Origin: REEB76 sp049698775
Lineage (GTDB): Bacteria; Pseudomonadota; Gammaproteobacteria; Natronospirales; REEB76
Direction: 5' to 3'
NCBI GenBank assembly: GCA_049698775.1
Contig: JBAVYM010000066.1
Span: 1 to 58,070 of the forward strand
DNA length: 58,070 bases
Within the stretch, counting starts at the first letter, position 1. The number at the start of each line of letters is the position of its first letter. Both the position numbers and the translations under genes were made by a program. The notes under the pieces are model-generated. The model was not told where the DNA came from, made no database searches, and was given only the letters and a program-made list of their open reading frames with translations. Shown here one piece after another: positions 9,325 through 18,217 of the stretch.

Positions 9325-11559
9325 TTGAGGATCCGCCACCTGATTCGGATCGCCATTAGCCTGGTGTTGCTGCTGCTGTTCACGGCCTATCTCTCCGGTC
9401 TCCTGCCTGTCCGGCTGCTGGACCAACTGGAAGACTACGCTTACGACGCGCGTGTGCGGCTCACCATGCCGGGCACGCCCGACTCCCGCATCGTCATCGT
9501 GGACGTGGATGACCGGAGCCTGCAACAGGTGGGTCAATGGCCGTGGCCGCGCGACAAACTGGCGCAACTGGTCAATAACCTGTTAGGCCAGTACCGCGCA
9601 AAGCTGGTGGTGTTTGACATGGCCTTTCCGGAGGCCGACCGCAGCCAGGATTTGCTGCTGCTTGAGCACCTGCAGAACGGTCCGCTCAAGAACAACCGGG
9701 CTTTCATGAAACAGGCACGGCAAATGCAGCCCGAACTGGAACGCGACCGCATCTTTGCCGCCAGCATACAGCATCGGCCCGTGGTGCTGGGCTTCATGTT
9801 CGCTCAAGCCAGCAATTTCGGTGTGCAGCAATCGGAGGGCCAGTTGCCACCACCGGCCATCACAAAACTTGCCGCGCGTTATCCGCATTTAATTTTTCCC
9901 CAGGCACGTAACTACATCGGCAATCTGCCGGTGTTGAGCCAGGCGGCCGCTGGCCAGGGATTTTTTTCCAATCCATTCGTGGATCAGGACGGTGTGTACC
10001 GCCGCATCGGCCTGTTGCAGGAATATCACGGTAACCTGTATGTGTCTTTGGATCTTGCAGTGCTGCAAGCGCTCCAGCACCAGGCTCCGCTGGGCTTTGT
10101 CTTCGATACCGATTGCCCATCCGGGTACGACAACGCGCATCTGGACAAGCTGCGCGTTGGCGCTTACAGCGTGTCGGTAGATCACAACATGGCCGCATTG
10201 GTGCCGTACCGCGGTTATGTACGCAGTTTTCCCTATGTATCAGCTGTGGATGTCATTAAAGGTAATGCGCCGCGCAATATATTGAATGATGCCATCGTTT
10301 ATGTGGGTACCTCCGCGGCCGGTGAACCGGATTTGCGCAGTACGCCTGTGGGTGCCGTCTATCCAGGTGTGGAAATACATGCCAATTTTCTTTCCGGCGT
10401 GCTGGATCATCGCGTAAAAAGCAATCAGCCGCAATATGCGCGTGGCGCCGAATGGTTGCTGCTGCTGATTATCGGCGTTGTGATTACCTGGGTGTCCATG
10501 ACACGCTCCATCCTGTGGAACAGTGCGGTGGCGCTGGCGTTATTCGTATTGATAATTACGGGAAATGTGCTTATCTGGCAATACGGACTGTTCGTATTTC
10601 CGCTGGCTATACCGTTGGTATTCCTGATTATTCTGTTCATCCTGCATTCCCTTTATGGGTTCTTCATTGAATCGCGCGGCAAGCGACATCTGTCGCGCAT
10701 GTTCGGCCAGTACATTCCGCCCGAGCTGGTGGTGGAGATGGATGCGCGCCAGCAGCGCTCCGCCACGGCAAGCGACAGCCGCGAACTCACGGTGCTGTTC
10801 TCCGACGTGCGCGGCTTCACGCGCATTTCGGAAATGCTGGATCCGAAAGAACTGAGCCGGCTGATGAACGAGTTTCTCACGCCCATGACGCGGATCATCC
10901 ACGCGCATCAGGGCACCATAGACAAATACATGGGCGACGCCATCATGGCGTTCTGGGGTGCGCCCTTGCCGGATGCGGAACATGCGCGGCACGGCCTGCA
11001 GGCGGCGCTGGAAATGCTGGCGGCGCTCAAGCGGCTTAATCCCGGTTTCATCCAGCGCGGCTGGCCGGAGCTGCGCATCGGCATCGGTCTGAACAGCGGG
11101 CTCATGCGCGTGGGCGATATGGGCTCGGAATTCCGCCGCGCCTACACGGTTATGGGCGATGCGGTGAATCTGGGCGAGCGTTTTCAGAATCTCACCCGGC
11201 ACTACGGCGTGGAAATCGTGTGCGGCGAAGCCGTCCGCGACGCGGTGGCGGATTTCGTGTTCCTGGAGCTGGACCGGTTGCGGGTCAGGGGCAAGGGCCA
11301 GCCGGTAACGATCTATGAACCCTTGGGTGCAAGGGATACTGTGGAAAAAGCCCGGAAGGCGCTGCTGATCCGCCATCAACAGGCGCTCGATGCTTACCGC
11401 TCCGCGGATTGGGACCAGGCCGAACGGGAGTTTTTCGCTCTGAGCCAGGCGCAGCCGGAGCGCGCCCTGTACCGCCTGTACCTGGATCGCATCGCGTATT
11501 TCCGCAGCCATGCGCCGGGCCCGGGGTGGGACGGGGTATTCGGCGGCGATTCCAAATGA
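9325..11559 (+). CDS. CHASE2-domain class III adenylate cyclase
   Basis: A 744-residue membrane receptor cyclase. There is one helix near residues 8-28, an extracytoplasmic CHASE2 sensor at about 30-350, three closely spaced helices at about 373-447, and a cytoplasmic cyclase domain at about 485-660. Catalytic features are visible: the metal-binding Asp residues in FSDVRGF and KYMGDAIMAFWG, the Lys of DKYMGD and Thr of AYTVMGD, which suit ATP rather than GTP, and the Asn of VNLGERFQ. The last 70 residues resemble a helical TPR-like tail. The start is a TTG behind GGGG; no ATG gives the first helix. It is divergent from gspC and 89 bp upstream of clpS. The CHASE2 ligand is unknown. Confidence 0.92.
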   Translation: MRIRHLIRIAISLVLLLLFTAYLSGLLPVRLLDQLEDYAYDARVRLTMPGTPDSRIVIVDVDDRSLQQVGQWPWPRDKLAQLVNNLLGQYRAKLVVFDMAFPEADRSQDLLLLEHLQNGPLKNNRAFMKQARQMQPELERDRIFAASIQHRPVVLGFMFAQASNFGVQQSEGQLPPPAITKLAARYPHLIFPQARNYIGNLPVLSQAAAGQGFFSNPFVDQDGVYRRIGLLQEYHGNLYVSLDLAVLQALQHQAPLGFVFDTDCPSGYDNAHLDKLRVGAYSVSVDHNMAALVPYRGYVRSFPYVSAVDVIKGNAPRNILNDAIVYVGTSAAGEPDLRSTPVGAVYPGVEIHANFLSGVLDHRVKSNQPQYARGAEWLLLLIIGVVITWVSMTRSILWNSAVALALFVLIITGNVLIWQYGLFVFPLAIPLVFLIILFILHSLYGFFIESRGKRHLSRMFGQYIPPELVVEMDARQQRSATASDSRELTVLFSDVRGFTRISEMLDPKELSRLMNEFLTPMTRIIHAHQGTIDKYMGDAIMAFWGAPLPDAEHARHGLQAALEMLAALKRLNPGFIQRGWPELRIGIGLNSGLMRVGDMGSEFRRAYTVMGDAVNLGERFQNLTRHYGVEIVCGEAVRDAVADFVFLELDRLRVRGKGQPVTIYEPLGARDTVEKARKALLIRHQQALDAYRSADWDQAEREFFALSQAQPERALYRLYLDRIAYFRSHAPGPGWDGVFGGDSK

Positions 11560-11648
11560 TTGCCGGGGCCTGGATTTTGTCCGCACGGCCGCTCGCCAAC
11601 CCCTCGGTGCAGACACCCGGCGCCGGAAATTCGGGCTAAAATCATTCC

Positions 11649-11972
11649 ATGAGCGACCCAGGGCAGGATCAGGAATACCAGCGCGGCCTGGTGGTGGAGG
11701 AGGCCAAGCCGCGCCTCAAAAAACCGCCGCTGTACAAGGTGGTACTGCTGAACGACGACTACACACCCATGGAATTTGTGGTGGAGATCCTGCAAACCTT
11801 TTTTCGCATGGACCGCATCCAGGCCACCCAGATCATGCTGCACGTGCACACCCGCGGCAAAGGCGTGTGCGGCGTGTTCACCTACGAAATCGCGGAAACC
11901 AAGGCCGCCCAGGTGAATGATTATTCCCGCAAGCACCAGCACCCGCTGCTGTGCACCCTGGAGGAAGCGTGA
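11649..11972 (+). CDS. clpS: ClpAP adaptor protein ClpS (N-recognin)
   Basis: This 107-residue adaptor recognises N-degron substrates with Leu, Phe, Trp or Tyr at the N-terminus and delivers them to ClpA. The core contains the family motif LLNDDYTPMEFVVEIL, whose Asn and Asp residues bind the substrate alpha-amino group, followed by FFRMDRIQATQIMLHVHTRGKG and the VFTYEIAETKAAQV strand. Length and extended N-terminal tail are typical. It lies 2 bp upstream of clpA in the standard clpS-clpA pair. Together with bpt and aat at 18527-20007 it completes the reader and writer parts of the pathway in this window. Confidence 0.97.
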   Translation: MSDPGQDQEYQRGLVVEEAKPRLKKPPLYKVVLLNDDYTPMEFVVEILQTFFRMDRIQATQIMLHVHTRGKGVCGVFTYEIAETKAAQVNDYSRKHQHPLLCTLEEA

Positions 11973-11974
11973 GC

Positions 11975-14263
11975 ATGCTCAGCAGGGAACTGGAGTTCTG
12001 CCTGAATACCGCGTTCAAGGAAGCGCGCGCCAAGCGGCATGAATTCATGACGGTGGAGCATCTGCTGCTGGCCCTGCTCGACACCCCACGGGTCGCGGAG
12101 GTGTTACGCGCCTGCGGCGCCGATATCCAGACCATGCACCGCGAGCTTATCCATTACATTGACGAGAATACGCCGCGTTTGGATCAGCCCGATCCGGATG
12201 TGCAGCCCACGCTCGGTTTTCAGCGCGTGTTGCAGCGCGCGGTATTCCATGTGCAGTCTTCCGGTCACAAGGAAGTCACCGCCCTCAATGTGCTGATCGC
12301 GATTTTCGGCGAGAAGGAATCGCACGCGGTGTATATGCTGGGCCGTCAGGGGGTCGCGCGCCTGGACATCGTGAACTACATTTCCCACGGCATTTCCAAG
12401 GTGCATGAGGATGAAGTACCTGAAAGCGCCGCGGAGCCGGCTGAGGACGATGCCGAATCCTCCGCCAAGGGCGGCAAGAGCGCGCTTGAGTTGTACGCGA
12501 GCAATCTCAACCAGCGCGCCAGGGAGGGCCGGATTGATCCGCTCATCGGCCGCGAACTTGAGATCGAGCGCACCGTGCAGGTGCTGTGCCGGCGCCGCAA
12601 GAACAATCCGCTGTTTGTCGGTGAAGCGGGCGTGGGTAAGACCGCTTTGGCCGAAGGTCTGGCATTGCTGATCGTTGAAGACCGGGTGCCGGAAATCCTG
12701 CGTGACAGCACCATCTACGCGCTCGACATGGGTGCGCTTATCGCCGGCACCAAATACCGTGGCGATTTCGAGAAGCGCCTCAAGGGCGTGATTACGGAAC
12801 TCAAGAAGGATTCCGGAAATATCCTGTTCATGGATGAAATCCACACCGTCATCGGCGCGGGCGCCGCATCCGGCGGCGTGATGGACGCGTCCAATCTCAT
12901 CAAGCCGGTACTGCAGAACGGCGAGCTTAAATGCATCGGCTCCACCACCTATCAGGAATACCGCGGCGTGTTCGAGAAGGATCGCGCGCTGGTGCGGCGC
13001 TTCCAGAAAATTGACGTGCCCGAACCGACCGTTGAAGAGACGGCGCGTATCCTGAAAGGCTTGCGGCATAAATTCGAGGAACACCACGAGGTCAAGTATC
13101 CCAACAAGATTCTGGAAATGGCGGCTGAATTGGCGGCACGTTATCTGAACGACCGGCATCTGCCGGACAAGGCCATTGACGTGATTGACGAGGCCGGCGC
13201 CAACATGCGCCTGCGTCCGCCCGGCAAGCGCCGCAAGACCATCAGCGCATTGGACATTGAGGAGATCGTCGCCAAGATGGCGCGCATTCCCGCGAAGAGC
13301 GTGTCGGCTTCCGACAAGGAAGGCCTGCGCAACCTGGAGCGGGATTTGAAACTGGTGATTTACGGCCAGGACAAAGCCATCGGCTCCCTGGCCGCCGCCA
13401 TCAAGATGTCGCGCTCCGGCCTCGGCACCGAAACCCGGCCCATCGGTTCGTTCCTGTTCGCCGGTCCCACGGGCGTTGGCAAGACCGAAGTCACAAAACA
13501 ACTGGCGCTGATCCTCGGCATCGAGTTCGTGCGCTTCGACATGTCGGAGTACATGGAACGCCACACGGTGTCACGCCTGATCGGTGCGCCGCCGGGTTAC
13601 GTGGGTTTCGACCAGGGCGGCTTGCTGACCGACGCGATCCTCAAGCATCCGCATTGCGTACTGCTGCTGGACGAAATCGAGAAAGCCCACATGGAAGTAT
13701 TCAATCTGCTGTTGCAGGTCATGGATCACGGCACGCTCACCGACAACAACGGACGCAAGGCGGATTTCCGCCACGTCATCATCGTGATGACCACCAACGC
13801 CGGCGCTCTGGACATGGCGCGCCCGTCTATCGGTTTCACCCAATCAGATAACACTCCTGACGGCATGGAGGCCATCCGCCGCCTGTTCAGCCCGGAGTTC
13901 AGAAACCGGCTGGACGCCATCATCCATTTCAACAGCCTTGACCCGCACACCATCGCCAAGGTAGTGGACAAGTTCGTCATCGAACTGGAACATCAGCTTG
14001 AGCAGAAAGGCGTGACACTCGAAGTGGACGAAGCGGCACGCAAACTTATCGCCGAGCGTGGCTACGACGCCAAGATGGGCGCACGTCCCATGGCGCGTGT
14101 CATCCAGGAATCGCTCAAGAAACCGCTGGCCGAGGAGCTGCTGTTCGGCAAGCTCGCCGGCGGCGGCAAGGTGCGCGTGGGCGTGAAGGATGGCGAGTTC
14201 GATATTGTCATGGAAGCCTCGGATACCGCACCGGCCGCGGTTCATCCGGCGGAAGCGAATTGA
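11975..14263 (+). CDS. clpA: ATP-dependent Clp protease ATP-binding subunit ClpA
   Basis: The 762-residue AAA+ unfoldase partners with ClpP (not in this window). It has a Clp-N double repeat (1-140), an acidic linker, D1 with Walker A GEAGVGKTA at 215-223, and D2 with a second Walker A GPTGVGKTE and the sensor region GARPMARVI. The IGF loop (SIGFTQSDNTPDG) that docks onto ClpP is present. I chose the ATG at 11975 because GGAGGA sits about 10 bp upstream, inside the end of clpS, and the protein then begins MLSRELEFCLN as in the family. An earlier in-frame start would overlap clpS. Confidence 0.97.
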   Translation: MLSRELEFCLNTAFKEARAKRHEFMTVEHLLLALLDTPRVAEVLRACGADIQTMHRELIHYIDENTPRLDQPDPDVQPTLGFQRVLQRAVFHVQSSGHKEVTALNVLIAIFGEKESHAVYMLGRQGVARLDIVNYISHGISKVHEDEVPESAAEPAEDDAESSAKGGKSALELYASNLNQRAREGRIDPLIGRELEIERTVQVLCRRRKNNPLFVGEAGVGKTALAEGLALLIVEDRVPEILRDSTIYALDMGALIAGTKYRGDFEKRLKGVITELKKDSGNILFMDEIHTVIGAGAASGGVMDASNLIKPVLQNGELKCIGSTTYQEYRGVFEKDRALVRRFQKIDVPEPTVEETARILKGLRHKFEEHHEVKYPNKILEMAAELAARYLNDRHLPDKAIDVIDEAGANMRLRPPGKRRKTISALDIEEIVAKMARIPAKSVSASDKEGLRNLERDLKLVIYGQDKAIGSLAAAIKMSRSGLGTETRPIGSFLFAGPTGVGKTEVTKQLALILGIEFVRFDMSEYMERHTVSRLIGAPPGYVGFDQGGLLTDAILKHPHCVLLLDEIEKAHMEVFNLLLQVMDHGTLTDNNGRKADFRHVIIVMTTNAGALDMARPSIGFTQSDNTPDGMEAIRRLFSPEFRNRLDAIIHFNSLDPHTIAKVVDKFVIELEHQLEQKGVTLEVDEAARKLIAERGYDAKMGARPMARVIQESLKKPLAEELLFGKLAGGGKVRVGVKDGEFDIVMEASDTAPAAVHPAEAN

Positions 14264-14561
14264 AAATATCTTTGCAAAGAGTTGATACAAATAAGTTCAG
14301 AGCGAATTTTAACTGTTTGATGATTCCGTCATAACGAAATATTCCCTCTGACCCCATTTGCTTTTATATACATTGGATACCTGCAAGTTCAAACGTTTCT
14401 GAATGGAGCTGAAAATTGAAGACCGCTATTATGTGCAACATCAAAAGAACGTTGTTAATCACAGGGTGTTTTGTTTTCATCGTATTCTTTGGTTGCTCTA
14501 CTTCTACTGATCGCAATAAAGACATGCTGCTCATGCAGGCGGCCACTCATGGAAATACAAG

Positions 14562-14587
14562 TAAAGGGAACCTCGAAAAATCTGCAT
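14562..14587. repeat. Left target duplication (TAAA) and left terminal inverted repeat of the IS
   Basis: TAAA at 14562-14565 is repeated at 15833-15836. The element then begins GGGAACCTCGAAAAAT, which matches the reverse complement of the right end (GGCCACCTCTAACAAT) imperfectly, with the ACCTC block and a following A-rich stretch shared. Confidence 0.75.
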
Positions 14588-15832
14588 TTATGATGCTGGT
14601 TGATGGATCGCAATGATTGGGAATTGGAATGCAGGTTATCGCGAACCGGTTTTCATCGACTGATCGCTCTGTTTATCTTTATTCCTTGCTCTGATTCTTG
14701 ATTTCCGAACCTTCAAGTTGCGAGTCTTTGAAGCTGTCCGAGTCGGCTCATGTTGTAGGCGAGATTGGCCAGCCCTATTTTGATTTCTGCTCGTGCCTGG
14801 CCGATGGTCCGCAGGATCGTCTGGTGCATTGAGGTGACTTGATGTCCGAACACATGTTCCACCCGCGCCCGGATCCGGGATCGACTTTTGTTGCGGCGCT
14901 GCCGGGCCTTCGTCAAGACCTGCTCCCGCCAAGGGCGCTCGTGGAGGTGATTGGCAATACCCCGTCGCTTAAGCAGTTTGGCGTGCGCCTTAGAGCCATA
15001 CGCTCCGTCGGCCCACACCGCGGCGCGGGTATTAGGCGTATCGATCAGTGCCTTAAACACTTGGCTGTCATGGGTGCTGGCGGGCGTCACGTGATAGGCG
15101 CGCACCAATTTGTGCTTCACATCGATGGCGATGTGGTTCTTGTAACCATAGTGGTGCTTGCCGTGCTTCTGGGTCCAGCGCGCCTCGGTGTCCTTCTGGG
15201 CGAGCTTGGCCGGCTGCTTGACCCACTGCGCCGGGATCAACCCGTCCTTGATCGTCTGGTTCTCCTCTCGGGTATTGCGCTGCTTCGGCACCGCCACGAT
15301 CCGCGCATCCACTACCGTGCCTTTCTGCGCCCGGTAACCCAGACCCGTCAGGTAGCTCTCGAACCGGGCCAACAGCTTCTCGATTGCCTCGGCCTCCTTC
15401 AGGCTCTCCCGGAACAGCCACACGGTCTTGGCATCCGGTACCACCGACTCCGGCGGCAGCCCCAGAAACCGCAGGAATGAGAAGCGGTCGCGAATCTGAT
15501 ACTCGGTTTGATCGTCACTCAGGTTATACAGGCTCTGCAGCACCAGCACCTTAAACATCAAGACGGCATCAAACGGCTTGCGCCCCGCATTGTTCTTGCG
15601 CGACGTCTTCAGTGCCTGCTTCAATACCGGCCGGAACACCTCCCACTTCACTACCCGGTTGATCACTTCCAGTGGATCGCCCAGCTCGCTCAGCTTCTGG
15701 TACCGATCCTGCAGATCAAAGAACCCGCTTTGCATCATCATGGCGTTCGACTCCGGGTGCAAAATGTACCTACATACTCAGACACCGCACGCGTGTATCC
15801 GTTGCATTTTTATGCAATTGTTAGAGGTGGCC
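14566..15832 (-). mobile_element. IS5-family insertion sequence, 1267 bp
   Basis: The boundaries come from three agreeing signs: a 4-bp direct repeat TAAA on both sides, imperfect terminal inverted repeats beginning GGGAACCTC and GGCCACCTC, and exact restoration of the ankyrin reading frame when the element is removed. The length and single transposase gene fit the IS5 family. TAAA is not the CTAA/TTAG target usual for classical IS5, so the subgroup is uncertain. The transposase is intact, so the element may still be mobile. Confidence 0.85.
14713..15762 (-). CDS. IS5-family DDE transposase
   Basis: An intact 349-residue transposase. The N-terminal part (LQDRYQKLSELGDPLEVIN, then AGRKPFDAVLMFKVLVLQ and LSDDQTEYQIRDRFSFLRFL) is the standard IS5 DNA-binding region. 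Catalytic residues sit in GTVVDARIV (first D), VWADGAYGSKAH (second D) and the C-terminal RARVEHVFGHQ (E in the Y-R-E-like region). It occupies most of the element on the strand opposite to the ankyrin gene it disrupts. No frameshift or internal stop is seen, in contrast to many decayed IS copies. Confidence 0.93.
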   Translation of the reverse strand: MHPESNAMMMQSGFFDLQDRYQKLSELGDPLEVINRVVKWEVFRPVLKQALKTSRKNNAGRKPFDAVLMFKVLVLQSLYNLSDDQTEYQIRDRFSFLRFLGLPPESVVPDAKTVWLFRESLKEAEAIEKLLARFESYLTGLGYRAQKGTVVDARIVAVPKQRNTREENQTIKDGLIPAQWVKQPAKLAQKDTEARWTQKHGKHHYGYKNHIAIDVKHKLVRAYHVTPASTHDSQVFKALIDTPNTRAAVWADGAYGSKAHAKLLKRRGIANHLHERPWREQVLTKARQRRNKSRSRIRARVEHVFGHQVTSMHQTILRTIGQARAEIKIGLANLAYNMSRLGQLQRLAT

Positions 15833-15836
15833 TAAA
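15812..15836. repeat. Right terminal inverted repeat and right target duplication (TAAA) of the IS
   Basis: The element ends ATTGTTAGAGGTGGCC at 15832, complementary in part to the left end, and is followed by TAAA at 15833-15836. Ankyrin coding resumes with GTA at 15837. Confidence 0.75.
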
Positions 15837-16598
15837 GTAATTGAATTAATTGAAAATGGTGCGAACCCAAATTATCAGGGTTCTGACGGTGTACCTATAC
15901 TGGGAAAGGTTCTGCAATCTAACCTTAAGAATAAATTACAAATAGTCTCTATCCTTGTATCTGCTGATGCGGATGTAAATGCCCGCATGTATATTGTACC
16001 TATATCCTTTGGATTATTGATGCAGCGCGATTGTGATCCAAAGATATTATCCTATTTGCTAAACAATGGACTCAATGCAAATGCCGTTGAACCTGCTACT
16101 GGATCCGGCCCATTGGAGACAGCTTTATCTTTTTCAAATACTGCATGTGCAAAAGTACTGATAACGCATGGAGCTGATGTAAATGCGACTACTCGTGATG
16201 GAGCGTCTCCTTTGCTTAGAGCAGTTGGGTATGAGAATATGGAAATGGCTAAACTTTTGTTGACAATGCATGCCAATCCTAATGTTGCTATGGATAACGG
16301 GGTGACACCCTTGATATTGGCAGCTACTATAAGAGCCAGTAATATTGCATTACTGCTATTAAAATATGGCGCAAATCCCTGTGCGCAAAATCATCAAGGT
16401 ATGACGGCTTCAGACGTGGCCAGAGACTCCAATATCAATGGACCCGGTAATCAAGAGCTTGCTGCACTCCTGATGTGTAAATCTCAAGCTACTAATGAAT
16501 CGGGGGGAGCGCGAAGCGCCGAGGCGAGGAACCTATGACCGATACTGCACCATAGAGTCTGCAGAACGTCAAATAGGATCAGAATGGATAACTGAAGG

Positions 16599-16722
16599 TT
16601 ACTTGCCGCGGTAGGTGATGCGACCCTTGCTAAGATTGTAGGACGTGAGTTCGACGGTGACACGGTCGCCGGTGAGGATGCGGATGTAATGCTTGCGCAT
16701 GCGGCCGGAGATGTGAGCGCAG
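16599..16722 (-). pseudogene. Truncated second infA: C-terminal 40 codons of translation initiation factor IF-1
   Basis: Minus-strand translation gives AHISGRMRKHYIRILTGD followed by RVTVELTSYNLSKGRITYRGK and a stop. The intact IF-1 at 18218-18436 has the same residues except P to S, D to N and T to S. By hand alignment about 103 of 120 nucleotides agree, and most differences are synonymous. Similarity starts exactly at the stop codon and breaks off near 16720, where the 5' part is replaced by unrelated sequence running into the DUF3887 gene end. The pattern indicates a divergent infA allele that was under selection before truncation, not a recent local duplication. It probably makes no functional protein. 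Confidence 0.88.
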
Positions 16723-16752
16723 CCATCCGTTCCGATGGGTTTCGCCGCTGTT

Positions 16753-17160
16753 TTACGAGGCTGGCACGAAATGCATGCCGGCTATTTTCCCTGCTGAGTC
16801 AAACGTGATGGCGATGCCGAGTGTTTTGTCCTTGAACTCCGTATTCACTATCACACTCGTATAGCCGTTGGTGATGACGGTTTCTGTTTTGTCAGTCTTC
16901 TGGAATGCCCCGGCTTGCTGCACCAGCATTCCCCATACCTGCTTGAGATTCAATGGCGGAGCCGCCTGTTTCATTTGATCGGTGAAGTCCGCTTCGGCTG
17001 CGGTGAAATTGCCGCTGGCCATGGAATGAACGAAGGTTTCCGCTTTGGCGACGAGCGCGCTATTCACCGAAGCGTCGGCAGCGGCAAGCGCCAAGGTTGG
17101 GCTCAGAAGAAGAGTACAAAAAGCCAGGGCCGCAAGAAATTTGATCTTACGGGTGAACAT
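16753..17160 (-). CDS. Secreted DUF3887-type protein
   Basis: The 135-residue protein has a clear signal peptide (FLAALAFCTLLLSPTLALA) and a mature part typical of DUF3887: an alternating helix and sheet region around AETFVHSMASGNFTAAEADF, MKQAAPPLNLKQVWGML, TVITNGYTSVIVNTEFK and a closing FDSAGKIAGMHFVP. The DUF3887 fold is of the NTF2/SnoaL-like kind. In other bacteria the domain is often fused N-terminal to an alpha/beta hydrolase. Here it is separate and overlaps the 3' end of the hydrolase gene by 14 bp, with its own GGAGAG ribosome site. A role as partner or substrate-binding accessory of the hydrolase is inferred. Confidence 0.8.
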   Translation of the reverse strand: MFTRKIKFLAALAFCTLLLSPTLALAAADASVNSALVAKAETFVHSMASGNFTAAEADFTDQMKQAAPPLNLKQVWGMLVQQAGAFQKTDKTETVITNGYTSVIVNTEFKDKTLGIAITFDSAGKIAGMHFVPAS

Positions 17161-18151
17161 GTTGCTCTCCTTTAGGTAACGGCAATTGCCGGATGAAATC
17201 GGTGATTGAGCGGGTCAGCGTCGAGTCTATAGGCAAATCAGGATTGCCGTAAGCCGCCATGTTGTCTTCGACGGAAGGCCCGACATCCTTCAGCGCATGG
17301 TTCATGCCGGGAATCAACACCAGTTTTGCGCTGGAATCGGCCTTCGCCAGCGCACGCGCATCCTCCACGCTCGCCTGCAAGTCGCGTTCGCCTTGAATGA
17401 TCAGTACCGGAATTCCCAGTTTTGCGATTTCCCGCGCGGGATCGTAGCGGAACCAGGAAATCAGATACGGCTGTACACTTGGCCGGAACAGCATTTCCAG
17501 CGAAGCGGGGACCGTGGCGACCGTTTTGCCTTGTTCCAGGCTGGCGATGATGGCTTGTGATTCCTTGTACAAGTTCGGTGGTAGCTTTGGTTTGAGCTGT
17601 GTCAGCAACACAGTTTGGGCCGGGTCGCCCGCGCCGGCGATGGACACATAGCCGTCCGCGGGGATTTCGCGCGCAGCGATCATGCCGATCAACGAACCTT
17701 CGCTGTGCCCAATGATCGTCAGTGTTGTGAAGCGCTTGTCGGCCCGTAATTGGTTTCCCCAGGCGACCGCATCCCCAATGTAGGTTTCAAAACGCAGCTC
17801 GCTTTCGGGCAGAGCCATTAGCCTGTCTTCCCCGGCGCCACGCTTGTCGTAACGCAACGACGCGATGCCGTGCTGCGCCAGCGCCTCGGCCAGAAGCTTG
17901 TAGCAATCCGTGTTCAGACCGAGTTGCATATCGTTGCCGTTTCGGTCCGTGGGTCCGGAGCCGGCGATGATGAGCGCCACAGGAAACGGCCCCTGGCCTG
18001 CAGGGAGTTCCAAGGTGCCGTGGAGCATGCCTGCGGCGGTTGCCAGGGGTCCCGCTATTTGGCGTAGTCGGGTGTGTGCGGGAGCAGCCATGGCCGATGC
18101 CGTTCCAAGTAACAGTAAAGCAATAGCTATTTGTTTCACGCATCCATCCAA
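17147..18151 (-). CDS. Exported alpha/beta hydrolase (dienelactone hydrolase/esterase-like)
   Basis: This protein of about 334 residues has a signal peptide (IAIALLLLGTASAMAAPA). The hydrolase fold shows an oxyanion region (ALIIAGSGPTDRNGND), the nucleophile elbow GHSEGS, an acid residue in IIQGERDLQ and the catalytic His in IPGMNHALK, so the triad appears complete. A GTG four codons after the first ATG would place the signal peptide right at the N-terminus and is a good alternative start (18139). It is translationally coupled to the DUF3887 gene downstream. The pair sits between the truncated and intact infA copies, which suggests it arrived as one cassette. Substrate unknown. Confidence 0.87.
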   Translation of the reverse strand: MDGCVKQIAIALLLLGTASAMAAPAHTRLRQIAGPLATAAGMLHGTLELPAGQGPFPVALIIAGSGPTDRNGNDMQLGLNTDCYKLLAEALAQHGIASLRYDKRGAGEDRLMALPESELRFETYIGDAVAWGNQLRADKRFTTLTIIGHSEGSLIGMIAAREIPADGYVSIAGAGDPAQTVLLTQLKPKLPPNLYKESQAIIASLEQGKTVATVPASLEMLFRPSVQPYLISWFRYDPAREIAKLGIPVLIIQGERDLQASVEDARALAKADSSAKLVLIPGMNHALKDVGPSVEDNMAAYGNPDLPIDSTLTRSITDFIRQLPLPKGEQHVHP

Positions 18152-18217
18152 TCGGCGAAGCTTGCACGGGAAAGTGGGCGATGTTACCCCGTATCCTTGG
18201 CTGAGAAAGATGACGGC

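Larger units (their letters stand above)
14416..16538 (+). pseudogene. Ankyrin-repeat lipoprotein gene interrupted by an IS5-family element
   Basis: The 5' part (14416-14565) encodes a lipoprotein-like leader with hydrophobic core LLITGCFVFIVFFGC and then LLMQAATHGNTSK. The 3' part resumes at 15837 with VIELIENGANPNYQG and continues through about five ankyrin repeats (ITHGADVNATTRDGASPLL, LLLTMHANPNV, LLLKYGANPC). Deleting 14566-15836 joins both parts exactly in frame: 50 codons plus 234 including the stop, a 283-residue protein. The start is a TTG behind GGAG; an ATG at 14431 is possible. The gene is AT-rich (about 40% G+C in a line I counted) against GC-rich neighbours, suggesting transfer before the IS arrived. 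The downstream piece could still be translated from ATG 15987 but would lack the leader. Confidence 0.88.

Noticed and set aside
12104..13564. Long open frame (about 486 codons) antisense to clpA
   Set aside because: It lies fully inside clpA, has no ribosome site or recognisable domain, and such mirror frames are common in GC-rich genes.
14562..15836. CTAA/TTAG as the IS target duplication
   Set aside because: TTAG and CTAA occur only near the right end; TAAA is the only 4-mer present on both sides that restores the ankyrin frame.
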